NCBI GenBank assembly: GCA_045642205.1
Contig: JAZUIK010000225.1
Span: forward strand, 1-44,411
Source: RUG760 sp045642205
Lineage (GTDB): Bacteria; Bacillota; Clostridia; Lachnospirales; Bianqueaceae
Length of the DNA: 44,411 bases
Direction: 5' to 3'
The translations under genes and the position numbers were made by a program. The notes below the pieces were generated by a model that was not told the DNA's origin, did not search any database, and worked only from the letters and a program-made list of their open reading frames with translations. Below, in pieces: positions 23,900-32,081 of this stretch (its first letter is position 1; every line of letters begins with the position of its first letter).

Positions 23900-24337
23900 A
23901 TGAAACTTCAAGTATTTCTGTATGGCTACTACAACTATGCACAGACTGTAGCTGACGCACTTGCAAAGAAGTTTACCTGCAAATGCGATTCTATTCCCCC
24001 GGCATACCAGTGCAATGAAGAGAAACTGATCTTCATCGTATACGAAAAGTATGGTCCTCTGGAGGACAAGCTGATGGATTACGTTAATCAGCTGACTCCC
24101 AAGAAGGTTCAGAATGTTGCACTGATCGAGATCTCCAACAAGGGAGACGAAGGCACCGGCAAGATCAAGGAAGTCCTTGAGAAGAATGGTGTTGCTATCA
24201 GCGGCGTTAAGAATATCATTGTTAAGCGTTCTCTGTTCAAGAAGGGTACTGTTACCCCTGAGATGGTCGAGGATGCTCTGGCTTATGCTGACGAGCAGGG
24301 TAAGAAGAATTTCGAGTTCCTTCGTAAGCAGGGCTGA
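23900..24337 (+). CDS. Flavodoxin-like fold protein
   Basis: This 145-residue soluble protein starts MKLQVFLYGYYNYAQTVADALAKKF, a beta-strand/loop/helix opening similar to the phosphate-binding loop of flavodoxins. Further beta-alpha units follow (KLIFIVYEKYG, VQNVALIEIS). The classical T/S-x-T-G-N-T loop is not kept (YGYYNYAQT), so FMN binding is uncertain. The ATG 23900 is chosen because GGAGG (23890-23894) lies 5 nt upstream; an ATG at 23888 overlaps that site. Codon use is that of a well-expressed gene. It has its own promoter and a terminator, so it is monocistronic. It may be an electron carrier or a flavodoxin-fold protein of other function. Confidence 0.65.
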   Translation: MKLQVFLYGYYNYAQTVADALAKKFTCKCDSIPPAYQCNEEKLIFIVYEKYGPLEDKLMDYVNQLTPKKVQNVALIEISNKGDEGTGKIKEVLEKNGVAISGVKNIIVKRSLFKKGTVTPEMVEDALAYADEQGKKNFEFLRKQG

Positions 24338-24370
24338 TCGTAATCGATTAGTAAATATGATATAGAAGAG

Positions 24371-24394
24371 TCCCCTCGGAATGAGGGGATTTTT
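24371..24394 (+). terminator. Rho-independent terminator
   Basis: TCCCCTC-ggaat-GAGGGGA followed by TTTTT ends the flavodoxin-like transcript. Confidence 0.9.
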
Positions 24395-24417
24395 CATTGT
24401 AGTGACGGGAGGCGTCT

Positions 24418-24975
24418 ATGCGCTGTTCATATTGCGGATATGAGAACCTGCTGAAGGCACACTATTGCCAGAGATGCGGTTATCGGTTCTCAGATACGGA
24501 GAAAAAGAAAGCCAGAGGAAAGACCTTTTTCGGCATGGTGGATAACCTGCTGGAATTAAAGGCATGGCTGACGCTGGATAAGATCACCGGCAATATCCCT
24601 GTGAGGATCCTGGTCATCCTGATCCTGGCAGGACTGGTGGTCTTCAATATATTCAGAAACGGATCTGACCTTGCCATCAAGCAGGCAGGTAAATATACGG
24701 TTGCTTATCAGGAGGCAAAAGAGGAGTACTATGTACTTACGAACTTCGAGGAAGTGGATCTGAATATCTATGTTCCCCGTGGTGTCGATCGACTGGAACT
24801 GGAGCGTTTCGAAAACGGAGTCCTGGAAGATGAGAGGATCATCGAAAAGGGAGACGATGTCCGTGTAGAGAGGACCGATACCGGTTACTATACACTGACC
24901 GCCCGTTATACCGACGGAGAGATCGAATCGATCCTCTTTTTCGTCTGTGACAGGGACGCAAAGGAGGTGGAGTGA
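24418..24975 (+). CDS. Zinc-ribbon, single-pass membrane protein
   Basis: This 185-residue protein has an N-terminal zinc ribbon (CSYC at Cys3/Cys6, CQRC at Cys17/Cys20). A charged linker and one membrane segment at about 62-79 (VRILVILILAGLVVFNIF) follow. The ~105-residue outside domain is predicted beta-rich, ending in the next gene's start. This cytosolic-ribbon/TM/outside-domain plan is common in Clostridia, but the function is not known. Its TGA overlaps the next gene's ATG by one base and AAGGAGG sits in its last codons, so the two are translationally coupled. They share the same architecture and probably work together at the envelope. Confidence 0.8.
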   Translation: MRCSYCGYENLLKAHYCQRCGYRFSDTEKKKARGKTFFGMVDNLLELKAWLTLDKITGNIPVRILVILILAGLVVFNIFRNGSDLAIKQAGKYTVAYQEAKEEYYVLTNFEEVDLNIYVPRGVDRLELERFENGVLEDERIIEKGDDVRVERTDTGYYTLTARYTDGEIESILFFVCDRDAKEVE

Positions 24976-26114
24976 TGCAGCAGTATTATGTGTTCTGTAT
25001 CCATTGCGGTAAGCAGAATATGGTCACTCCCGGCAGGACCAGTCACTGTGGTTTTTGCGGCGATAAACTTTGGGATAAGGATCGACCTTTCCGTGATTTC
25101 CTTATCGATCACACGAAAGACAAACTGAAGGATAAGCTGTCGGATACCATCTTTAACGCACTGAAGAACTGGTGCCTGTCCCATCTGTATGGATTCCTGG
25201 TTACTGTGTCCTTAGTGGCAGCGGTGACAACCACAGTCAGTGCAGCTGTCAATGCACCGGGAAAGCCGGAGCAGATCTTCAGACGTCCTCAGTCAGTGGA
25301 AAATGTGCTGATGAAGGGAGAGAGTCTTTCCGGAAACAGCAGTATCTCGCAGGGAATCCGGGTAGATGAAGAGAGCAGCCTTGTCACAGAGACTGAGGTG
25401 ATCGTTGAAGAACAGGAACCTGAAACACCTCAGAACAATCTGAGCCGTCCCACTATGGACTATGAGAATCAGATCGCATATCTATCCAGTGATGATGCAA
25501 GATCGATCTGGGAAAATGGTATCGAAACGAACATGTATCCGTACTACTTTGTTACGGATCTGGACCTGGATGGCCTTTTGGAGGTCACCATCGCAGAGAC
25601 CATGGGTACAGGAATCTTTACGTACTATGCTACTTTTGAGATCAGTCCGTCGTATGATTCCCTGATAAAGGTAGACTCGTCCGATGACAGCGGATATTCC
25701 CTGGAGAACTTTGTTTCCTTCGGAGATATGCAGGATGCACCCAAAACAGCATGGCTGGATCCGGAGACGGGAACGATCTACTATCTGATCAGTGATGTCT
25801 GGCGTGGAGGCTGGGATTACAGTGGTACGGATTATATGCTGGTCTCTATGAAGAACAACCAGCTGGAGTGGACCTACATCGGCTATATCTACTACGAGAG
25901 ATTGGGCAATGAGGAAGTGGCCAGTTATGAACTGGACAAGGAAGCAAAGGATTCCTGGGAAGATATGATGGCCTCTTTGCAGTCCTATGGTGCTGATCGC
26001 GGCTGGATCGATCTGAATGTGGGTGTTGAGTTGAAGTATGGAAATGATACTTCAGAAGATATGGCAACTGCACTTTCAGAGAGTTCGGAAGCATTCTATG
26101 TGGAGATCAAGTAA
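24975..26114 (+). CDS. Zinc-ribbon membrane protein with EF-hand-like calcium loop
   Basis: This 379-residue protein has a zinc ribbon (CIHC at Cys8/Cys11, CGFC at Cys25/Cys28), an amphipathic charged helix and a membrane segment (about 72-91). A Ser/Glu-rich linker (about 95-160) leads to an outside domain. That domain contains DLDLDGLLE (195-203), matching the D-x-D-x-D-G-x-x-E loop seen in dockerin-, VCBS- and FG-GAP-like calcium-binding repeats, followed by Trp/Tyr-rich beta sequence. The ATG 24975 is 7 nt after AGGAGG; GTG 24972 is in frame but too close. It forms a pair with the preceding gene of similar plan. The likely role is extracellular sensing or binding, inferred only. Confidence 0.8.
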   Translation: MQQYYVFCIHCGKQNMVTPGRTSHCGFCGDKLWDKDRPFRDFLIDHTKDKLKDKLSDTIFNALKNWCLSHLYGFLVTVSLVAAVTTTVSAAVNAPGKPEQIFRRPQSVENVLMKGESLSGNSSISQGIRVDEESSLVTETEVIVEEQEPETPQNNLSRPTMDYENQIAYLSSDDARSIWENGIETNMYPYYFVTDLDLDGLLEVTIAETMGTGIFTYYATFEISPSYDSLIKVDSSDDSGYSLENFVSFGDMQDAPKTAWLDPETGTIYYLISDVWRGGWDYSGTDYMLVSMKNNQLEWTYIGYIYYERLGNEEVASYELDKEAKDSWEDMMASLQSYGADRGWIDLNVGVELKYGNDTSEDMATALSESSEAFYVEIK

Positions 26115-26136
26115 ATAAGAAAATAATCGATTTGGT

Positions 26137-26213
26137 GATCAAAAGAGGGTCCTCCAAAAGCGGTGCGTCCGGCAAAAGCTGGCGCAATGCTTCCGGAGGA
26201 TCTTCTTTTGATC
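26137..26213 (+). terminator. Long hairpin terminator
   Basis: A 19-bp continuous outer stem (26137-26155 with 26195-26213) includes two G-U pairs in the rightward transcript. An internal hairpin CCGGC-aaaa-GCTGG is nested inside. The nested-hairpin plan resembles the repeated terminators but the core sequence differs. It ends the two zinc-ribbon genes' transcript. Confidence 0.7.
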
Positions 26214-26276
26214 TAAAGAAACAGCATTCACTCAGGGAACAGGACCTGGAGTAAATGGCAAAATGGCTTCCGTTTA

Positions 26277-26305
26277 TTGAAAATACAGGGGATCTGGAGT
26301 AAAAT
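26277..26305 (+). promoter_or_regulatory. Promoter of the ddl-murT operon
   Basis: TTGAAA (26277-26282) and TAAAAT (26300-26305) are 17 nt apart, about 105 bp upstream of ddl. A 10-base direct repeat CTGGAGTAAA occurs at 26246-26255 and again at 26294-26303, the second copy overlapping the -10. Confidence 0.6.
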
Positions 26306-26409
26306 AGTATGTTGTATTAATATAGGATTTTTCTGTCTGCGGCAAGGTGTAATGGCCTTCACAAAGAGAAGAGATTCGGAAAGAGCCGTGGAGAAAAAAG
26401 GAGTATTTT

Positions 26410-27483
26410 ATGAAACTGAATGTATTACTGATCTTTGGCGGAAGATCCACCGAGCATGATGTATCCATCATGTCCGCTGCGACCATGGATAAGGGTCTTT
26501 CCAGAGATAAGTATGATGTGACCAAGGTATATATTTCCGGTGAAGGGCTGTGGCGCTTTTACGAAGGAGAGATCTCGGATCTGAGAGACTCTCTGAAGGA
26601 AAAGGAACTGGTGGAGAAGGGCCAGGAGGCCTCTTTGCTGGTAGGATCTGCGAAGCCGACCCTGATCGTTATGGACGGGGACAATGTGAAGAAGATCCCG
26701 GTGGATATTGCACTGCCGGCCATGCATGGAAAGAACGGTGAGGATGGAACCATCCAGGGCCTCTTTGAAATGGCACGTATCCCTTATGTGGGCTGCGGTG
26801 TCCTTGCCAGTGCGGCATCCATGGATAAGATCACGACCAAGCGTATCGTCGATGAGGTAACCCGCATCGATCAGGCGGATTATACGACGGCTTTGGCCCA
26901 TGAACTGAAGTACCATCTGGAAGAGGTGCTGGATCGAGTAGAGGCAAAGCTTTCCTATCCTGTCTATGTCAAGCCCGCCAATGCCGGTTCTTCCGTGGGA
27001 GTATCCCAGGCAATGGACAGGGAAAGTTTGAAGAATGCACTGTTTCTGGCTGCAGAGAATGACAGCCGCATCCTGATCGAAGAGACCATTTATGGCCGGG
27101 AGATCGAGTGCGCTGTTCTTGGAAATATCGAGCATGTGGAGGCATCCGGCCTGGGAGAGATCCTGGCAGCGGATACCTTCTATACTTACGACGCCAAATA
27201 CAATAATCCCGATTCCAAGACCCTGCTGGATCCGGATCTGCCGGAAGAGACCGTTGAGGAAGTCAGAAGAGATGCCAAGGCTATCTTCCGTGCCCTTGGA
27301 GGCAGCGGATTGTCCCGCGTGGACTTCTTTGTGGAGAAAGAGACCAATCGCGTTATTTTCAATGAGATCAATACCCTGCCCGGTTTTACCCATATCAGCA
27401 TGTATCCCATGCTCTGGGGAAGACAGGGACTTCCTGTCAGCGAGTTGATGGATCGACTGATCGATCTGGGAATGAAGCGTTAA
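26410..27483 (+). CDS. ddl: D-alanine--D-alanine ligase
   Basis: This 357-residue ATP-grasp enzyme makes the D-Ala-D-Ala dipeptide for peptidoglycan in the cytoplasm. It opens with VLLIFGGRSTEHDVSIMSA, the family signature with the EHDVS motif. It contains PAMHGKNGEDGTIQG, VKPANAGSSVGVS and FNEINTLPGFT, which are substrate- and metal-binding signatures. The omega-loop region reads YDAKYNNPDS; Lys-Tyr here is what D-Ala-specific ligases carry, arguing against a VanA/B-type D-lactate ligase. GGAG lies upstream of the start. It begins a rightward run of cell-envelope genes (DUF1934, MurT, GatD-like, ATP-grasp) with gaps under 75 bp. Confidence 0.95.
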   Translation: MKLNVLLIFGGRSTEHDVSIMSAATMDKGLSRDKYDVTKVYISGEGLWRFYEGEISDLRDSLKEKELVEKGQEASLLVGSAKPTLIVMDGDNVKKIPVDIALPAMHGKNGEDGTIQGLFEMARIPYVGCGVLASAASMDKITTKRIVDEVTRIDQADYTTALAHELKYHLEEVLDRVEAKLSYPVYVKPANAGSSVGVSQAMDRESLKNALFLAAENDSRILIEETIYGREIECAVLGNIEHVEASGLGEILAADTFYTYDAKYNNPDSKTLLDPDLPEETVEEVRRDAKAIFRALGGSGLSRVDFFVEKETNRVIFNEINTLPGFTHISMYPMLWGRQGLPVSELMDRLIDLGMKR

Positions 27484-27501
27484 GAAGAACGGAGTCATTG
27501 A

Positions 27502-27927
27502 ATGGATACCGTCGATTTTCGTCTGATCAGCCGCTTTGAGGGACAGGAAAGCCTGAAGAAGCAGCTGACAGGTAAATATACATGGAAAGAACCGGAAGCC
27601 AGGATCATGTATGCTCAGACACTGGTGGAGGGAGAAAAGCCGGTCCCCGAGGTGGTCAGTGTCCGCCTCGATGAAAAGGGGAGGCCAAAGAGGGCTGAGA
27701 TCCATCGTCCCGGCAGCGATTTTCGACTCACCTTTGAAAAAGGGGAAAACGCAGCCACATGGCTGTCCACTCCTGCGGGAGATCTGAAGGTGGAGATCGC
27801 CGTGAGGACATTGCAGGGACTGTTTACGGAAAATCACTTTGAACTCACGATCCGCTATGAGATGCTTCTCGGCGGTGAGAGTCATGGCATGACCCAGGTG
27901 GAATATCTGGGAAATATCAGGAGGTAA
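27502..27927 (+). CDS. DUF1934 (calycin-like beta-barrel) protein
   Basis: This 141-residue cytoplasmic protein has the DUF1934 pattern: FRLTFEKGENAATWLSTPAG, EIAVRTLQG and FELTIRYEMLLGG. The family (YwiB-like) is predicted to form a lipocalin-like barrel, and its function is unknown. It lies 18 bp after ddl and ends 2 bp before MurT, so it is embedded in the cell-wall cluster. Position suggests an accessory role in envelope metabolism, which is inference only. Confidence 0.75.
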   Translation: MDTVDFRLISRFEGQESLKKQLTGKYTWKEPEARIMYAQTLVEGEKPVPEVVSVRLDEKGRPKRAEIHRPGSDFRLTFEKGENAATWLSTPAGDLKVEIAVRTLQGLFTENHFELTIRYEMLLGGESHGMTQVEYLGNIRR

Positions 27928-27929
27928 GT

Positions 27930-29336
27930 ATGAGATTTACCATCGCTTTGATCGCAGCAAAGATCTGCGAAGTGTTGATGAAGATCGTTGGACGCTTCTT
28001 CGGCTTCAAGGGAACCTGCTTCCCCGGCAAGCTGGCATTGAAGATCTGCCCCGATTTTCTGGGTAAGCTGGCAAAACCGAAGCAGCTGATCGCCGTTACC
28101 GGTACGGATGGAAAGACCACCACCTGTAATCTGCTGATCGATGCTTTCGAAAAGTGTGGCTATGAGGTACTCTGCAACCGTACCGGCACCAACATCCTTC
28201 CCGGTGTTGCCGTTGCCTTCATGGACGGTGTCAACCTGTTCAACAAGTGCAAATATGAAGTAGGTGTCATCGAGATCGATGAGCGCAGTGCTCCCCATGT
28301 TTTCCCGAGACTGAATCCCACCTATCTGGTGGTTACGAACCTGTTCCGTGATTCTCTCAAGAGAAATGCTCATCCGGAGTTCATCTTCAATATCCTGGAG
28401 AATTCTCTGCCTGCTATGGAAAAGAGAGACCCCTCCAAGATGACCATCATCAGCAACGGAGACGATGTTATCAGTTCCCGTCTGGGTAAGGGATACCGGA
28501 AGGTCTACTTCGGTATCGACAGACTGAAGACGGACCATGACAGTGAATACAACATCATCAACGATGCCCGTATCTGTCCTGAATGCCATCATACCCTGAT
28601 CTATGATTTTGTCCGTTATCATCATATTGGACGCGCACACTGCGAGAACTGCGGCTATCAGCTGCCTAAGCCGGATTACAACGTAACAAACCTGGATCTG
28701 GACGGTATGATGATGACCGTAGACCATCAGGGAGAGGAAAGCAGCTACAAGCTGGTATCCAATACCCTGTTCAACTGCTACAACGAGCTGACCATGCTGA
28801 CGGTCCTTTCCGAGATCGTAAAGGACAAGGAGAAGGTCAGAAAGGCAGTGGAGTCCCTGGAGGTTACCAAAGATCGTATGACCTGCCGCACCGTAGCAGG
28901 AAGAAGACTGCAGACCTGTGTGGCTAAGGATTCCAACGCCATTGCCTGCTCTCTTGTTTTCAATTATGTGGCCAATGAGCCCGGACAGAAGGAAGTCATC
29001 CTGAATATCGATGAGATCTTCGATAACAGAGACTCCTACGAGATCCTGTCCTGGATGTATGACTGTGATTTCGAATTTCTGAACCATCCGTCTATCGAGC
29101 GTATCTGCATCGGCGGACGCCGCAGTAAGGATGTAGCCCTCAGACTTCTTTTGGCAGGAGTTCCCAAGGAAAAGCTCTTTACCTGCGAGAAGGAGGAAGA
29201 GGTTACCCAGTTCCTGACCTACGCAGAGGGTAAGGATATCTACGTGCTCCACGATATGTATTTCATTTCTCAGGCACAGGCAGATACCATTGTGAAGACC
29301 ATCGTAACGACTTTGGAAGGAGGGGAGAAGGCATGA
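27930..29336 (+). CDS. murT: MurT-like Mur ligase, divergent
   Basis: In the canonical system MurT pairs with GatD to amidate the D-Glu of lipid II to D-isoglutamine using glutamine nitrogen. This 468-residue protein has the Mur ligase P-loop GTDGKTTT (58-65). It also has the MurT-specific four-Cys zinc ribbon (Cys216, Cys219, Cys238, Cys241) and a C-terminal MurT domain with LSWMYDCDFEFL (373-384). Divergence is visible: the usual AKNPxG region reads AKDSNA (332-337), and the segment normally like LNDNxADGxD reads LNIDEIFDNRD. The start has AGGAGG upstream. Its end overlaps GatD-like by 4 nt (ATGA). Since the partner lacks glutaminase residues, the nitrogen donor or acceptor may differ here. 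Confidence 0.85.
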   Translation: MRFTIALIAAKICEVLMKIVGRFFGFKGTCFPGKLALKICPDFLGKLAKPKQLIAVTGTDGKTTTCNLLIDAFEKCGYEVLCNRTGTNILPGVAVAFMDGVNLFNKCKYEVGVIEIDERSAPHVFPRLNPTYLVVTNLFRDSLKRNAHPEFIFNILENSLPAMEKRDPSKMTIISNGDDVISSRLGKGYRKVYFGIDRLKTDHDSEYNIINDARICPECHHTLIYDFVRYHHIGRAHCENCGYQLPKPDYNVTNLDLDGMMMTVDHQGEESSYKLVSNTLFNCYNELTMLTVLSEIVKDKEKVRKAVESLEVTKDRMTCRTVAGRRLQTCVAKDSNAIACSLVFNYVANEPGQKEVILNIDEIFDNRDSYEILSWMYDCDFEFLNHPSIERICIGGRRSKDVALRLLLAGVPKEKLFTCEKEEEVTQFLTYAEGKDIYVLHDMYFISQAQADTIVKTIVTTLEGGEKA

Positions 29337-30064
29337 TCAAGATCGAGATCCTGTTTCCCGAGGTCTGCAACCTGTTTGGAGATCCCTTCAATGTAAAATA
29401 TCTTAAGGCATCTCTCGGTGACGAGTGTGAAGTCATCGAGACATCCCTGACCAAGGAGCCCGCATTTATCAAGGGCGATGTACAGCTGGTCTATATGGGA
29501 GCGATGCCTGAATCCGCCCAGCTGCTTTCCATCGAGGCCTTAAAGCCCTATGTGGAGATCATGAAGCAGCAGATCGAAGAGGGAAAGATCTTCCTCTTCA
29601 CCGGCAATGCCATGGAGATCCTGGGCCAGTCCATCGCCTATGATGACGGCGAGGAGCATCCTGCTCTGGGAATTACTCCCTTGAAATCCAAGACCGATAT
29701 GATGCACCGCTTCAATACACTGTTCGATGGAACGGTGGAGGGCGATCAGGGAGAGATCCGCATCAATGCGTTTAAGACCACCTTCAGCTTCAGCTTTGGT
29801 GATAATGAGGGAAAGGGCTTTGCCAAGTCTATCCGCGGCTGCGGCATCAACAAGGAGTCCAAGGCGGAAGGCTATCGCATCCATAACTGCATGGCCACCT
29901 ATCTGGTAGGTCCCCTGCTGGTCTTAAATCCCGAGTTTACCAAATATATCCTTCGTCTGATGGGCGTTGCGGAACCTCAGCTTGCGTTCGAAGCAGAAGC
30001 CGAGGAATGCGCTAAGATCCGTCAGGAGGTCTTTGCAAAGGAGAGCACCAAGTATCTGCTCTGA
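29333..30064 (+). CDS. gatD: GatD-like protein lacking the glutaminase active site
   Basis: This 243-residue homologue of GatD, the class I glutamine amidotransferase subunit that feeds ammonia to MurT, is recognised by several features. These are the start PEVCNLFGDPFNVKYL, the EILGQSI segment, the C-terminal MATYLVGPLLVLNP and its overlap with murT. Canonical GatD has the Cys nucleophile in ICGGYQFLG and the His in TYLHGP. Here the aligned segments are LFTGNAMEILG, with Thr90 in the Cys position, and TYLVGP, with Val192 in the His position. The upstream GGGSDR and the N-H-x-G-R-T segments are also lost. It should therefore not hydrolyse glutamine. It may be a structural partner, bind another ligand, or leave MurT to use free ammonia or an amino acid. 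The symbol denotes homology, not activity. Confidence 0.85.
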   Translation: MIKIEILFPEVCNLFGDPFNVKYLKASLGDECEVIETSLTKEPAFIKGDVQLVYMGAMPESAQLLSIEALKPYVEIMKQQIEEGKIFLFTGNAMEILGQSIAYDDGEEHPALGITPLKSKTDMMHRFNTLFDGTVEGDQGEIRINAFKTTFSFSFGDNEGKGFAKSIRGCGINKESKAEGYRIHNCMATYLVGPLLVLNPEFTKYILRLMGVAEPQLAFEAEAEECAKIRQEVFAKESTKYLL

Positions 30065-30135
30065 TGCTCTTTCACCTAAAATAAAACCGGCAGCAGGTAA
30101 AAGATCCGTTTGCCGGTAAGAAAAAAGGAAAACTA

Positions 30136-31158
30136 ATGAACATTCGATTTTTTGTGAAGCGTGTACTGGGCAATCTGAAGATGGAAAGACTCTTCGGTTA
30201 TGTCAATACGGTCCATGAGCGTACCGGCAAGCCCAAGGTGTTCCTTCTGGCAGATATGCTCTGGTGTTCTGCGAAATATGGCGCCGGATTCAGTGATTAT
30301 CAGATCTTCGAGTTCTACAATATCGATGGAAAGACCCGTAAGACTTACATGACCCGCATGAAGAATAAGCGTTTCCTGGACGCTATGAACGATCAGGTCA
30401 AAGTCAAGATCTTTGATGATAAGAGTTCCTTCTATCATAACTTCGCTAAATTCCTGAAGAGAGACTTTCTGGAACTTGCCAGGGTAAGCGAGGAGGAGGT
30501 CGAATCCTTCGTTACCGGTAAGGATATCCTGATCGCGAAACCTGATGATGGCGAGTGCGGTGAGGGTATTGAAAAGATCCATACCGATCGCTTTGAATCT
30601 CCGAAGGCTTTAGCCACTTATCTGAAGGATCCTAAAAAGGGCTTCGGTGTTGTAGAGGAACTTTTGGTCCAGCACAGTGAGATGAGCCGTCTGTATCCCG
30701 ATTCTGTAAACTGTCTGCGTCTTTGCACCCTGGTGACAAAGGATGGCAAGGGAAAATGCCTGTACGCAGTCCTGAAGACAGGAAACAACGGCAAGTTTGT
30801 AGACAACCTGGAAAACGGCGGATACGCCTGCCATGTGGATATGGAGACTGGTATTGTCATCGGTCCCGGACATACCAATAAGCAGGATAAGGTAGAGGAG
30901 CATCCGGCTACCGGAACAAAGTTCCGAGGATTTCAGATCCCTTACTTCAAGGAAGCCATTGCCATGGTCGAAGAGGCGGCACTGGTCATTCCAGAGGTAA
31001 GATATATCGGATGGGATGTGTGCATCCTGGAGGATGGTCCTGCCATCATCGAAGGCAACAACTATACGGCATATGATTTCCCGCAGATGCCGGATGATTC
31101 CATTCCCAATACCGGCCTCGTCAAGATCATCGAAGACGCCGGAGAGATTGTCAAATAA
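30136..31158 (+). CDS. Sugar-transfer-associated ATP-grasp protein
   Basis: This 340-residue ATP-grasp ligase-type enzyme has a helical N-terminal region (about 1-110). The ATP-grasp core includes AKPDDGECGEGI, VEELLVQHSEMSRLYPDSVNCLR and GFQIPYFKEAIAMV. The metal-binding end is VRYIGWDVCILEDGP...IEGNNY. These match the ATP-grasp_ST (sugar-transfer-associated) family. Such enzymes form amide or ester bonds between a carboxylate and an amine or hydroxyl, often for envelope polymers. It begins 71 bp after the GatD-like gene; a 7-bp hairpin (ACCGGCA/TGCCGGT, 30086-30117) lies between without a T run. Context suggests cell-wall or glycan decoration. The acceptor and donor are unknown. Confidence 0.8.
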   Translation: MNIRFFVKRVLGNLKMERLFGYVNTVHERTGKPKVFLLADMLWCSAKYGAGFSDYQIFEFYNIDGKTRKTYMTRMKNKRFLDAMNDQVKVKIFDDKSSFYHNFAKFLKRDFLELARVSEEEVESFVTGKDILIAKPDDGECGEGIEKIHTDRFESPKALATYLKDPKKGFGVVEELLVQHSEMSRLYPDSVNCLRLCTLVTKDGKGKCLYAVLKTGNNGKFVDNLENGGYACHVDMETGIVIGPGHTNKQDKVEEHPATGTKFRGFQIPYFKEAIAMVEEAALVIPEVRYIGWDVCILEDGPAIIEGNNYTAYDFPQMPDDSIPNTGLVKIIEDAGEIVK

Positions 31159-31207
31159 GGGAAACAGGACTACAATATACGTAGTTCGTTGAAAGGAGCA
31201 GAAACCT

Positions 31208-32056
31208 ATGATCCGTATTTTTGCTGATAGTACCAACGACCTCGGAAAAGAACTGGTCGAAAGATGTAAAGTCACCATCATGCCCCTGTATGTCACCATC
31301 GGTGATCGTACCGGACGTGACGGTATCGATATTACGCCTAAGGATATCTTTGCCTGGGCAGATGCTAACAAGGACACCCCTAAGACCGCAGCAATCTCTC
31401 CTGCTGACGTCATCGACGCTATGAAGGAGACTCTGGATCAGGGAGATGAGATCATCTTCTTTGGTATCTCTTCCGAAATGTCTACCACCTGCAATTCTGT
31501 CCGTATGGCAGCAGAGGAGATGGAAGCAGAGGATCGCGTCTTTGTTGTGGATTCCCGCAACCTTTCCACCGGTATCGGTCTGGAGATCCTGGAGACTGCC
31601 CGCATGATCGAAGAGGGCATGGCTGCCAAGGATATCGTCAAGGAACTGGAGGAGAACATTATCCCCAAGGTCCGCTCCAGCTTTGTCATCGATACACTGG
31701 TCTATCTGGCTCGCGGAGGCCGCTGCACATCCACCACAGCCCTTCTGGCTACCGCTCTGAAGATCAAGCCCCGTATCGACGTTGTGAACGGCGCGATGGG
31801 CGTTGGTACCAAATACAGAGGAAAGCGCCAGATGGTCTTTGAGAAGTATGCGAAGGAAATGGAAGCGCAGCTTTTGAAAGCGAAGCCGGATCATGTCTTT
31901 GTTACCCATACGGCAACCAACGAGGAAGCAGAGATGATCAAGGCTTATATCGAGTCCCTGCATCACTTTAAGGAGATCCATATTACCACCGCCGGTGCGG
32001 TCATTTCCAGCCATTGCGGTCCCGGTACTTTGGGTGTGCTGTTTATCGAGGGATAA
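31208..32056 (+). CDS. DegV family fatty-acid-binding protein
   Basis: This 282-residue DegV-fold protein binds a fatty acid between two alpha/beta domains. FakB relatives present the fatty acid to the kinase FakA. Signature segments are IFADSTNDLG at the start, TAAISPADV, GISSEMSTTCNS and VVDSRNLSTG, and the Arg-rich GRCTSTTALLAT...KIKPRI. The C-terminal SHCGPGTLGVLFI matches the family end. There is no FakA in the window. It lies 49 bp after the ATP-grasp gene with a good ribosome-binding site (AAAGGAG), so it may be the last gene of the envelope operon. It ends at a structured terminator. Confidence 0.92.
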   Translation: MIRIFADSTNDLGKELVERCKVTIMPLYVTIGDRTGRDGIDITPKDIFAWADANKDTPKTAAISPADVIDAMKETLDQGDEIIFFGISSEMSTTCNSVRMAAEEMEAEDRVFVVDSRNLSTGIGLEILETARMIEEGMAAKDIVKELEENIIPKVRSSFVIDTLVYLARGGRCTSTTALLATALKIKPRIDVVNGAMGVGTKYRGKRQMVFEKYAKEMEAQLLKAKPDHVFVTHTATNEEAEMIKAYIESLHHFKEIHITTAGAVISSHCGPGTLGVLFIEG

Positions 32057-32081
32057 ATCGATTCTATACATATTTATAAAT

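Noticed and set aside
26410..27483. Possible VanA/B/G-type ligase (vancomycin resistance)
   Set aside because: The omega-loop has Lys-Tyr as in D-Ala-D-Ala ligases, and no vanH, vanX, vanR or vanS is nearby. The VanY-type gene at 21043 is a separate unit.
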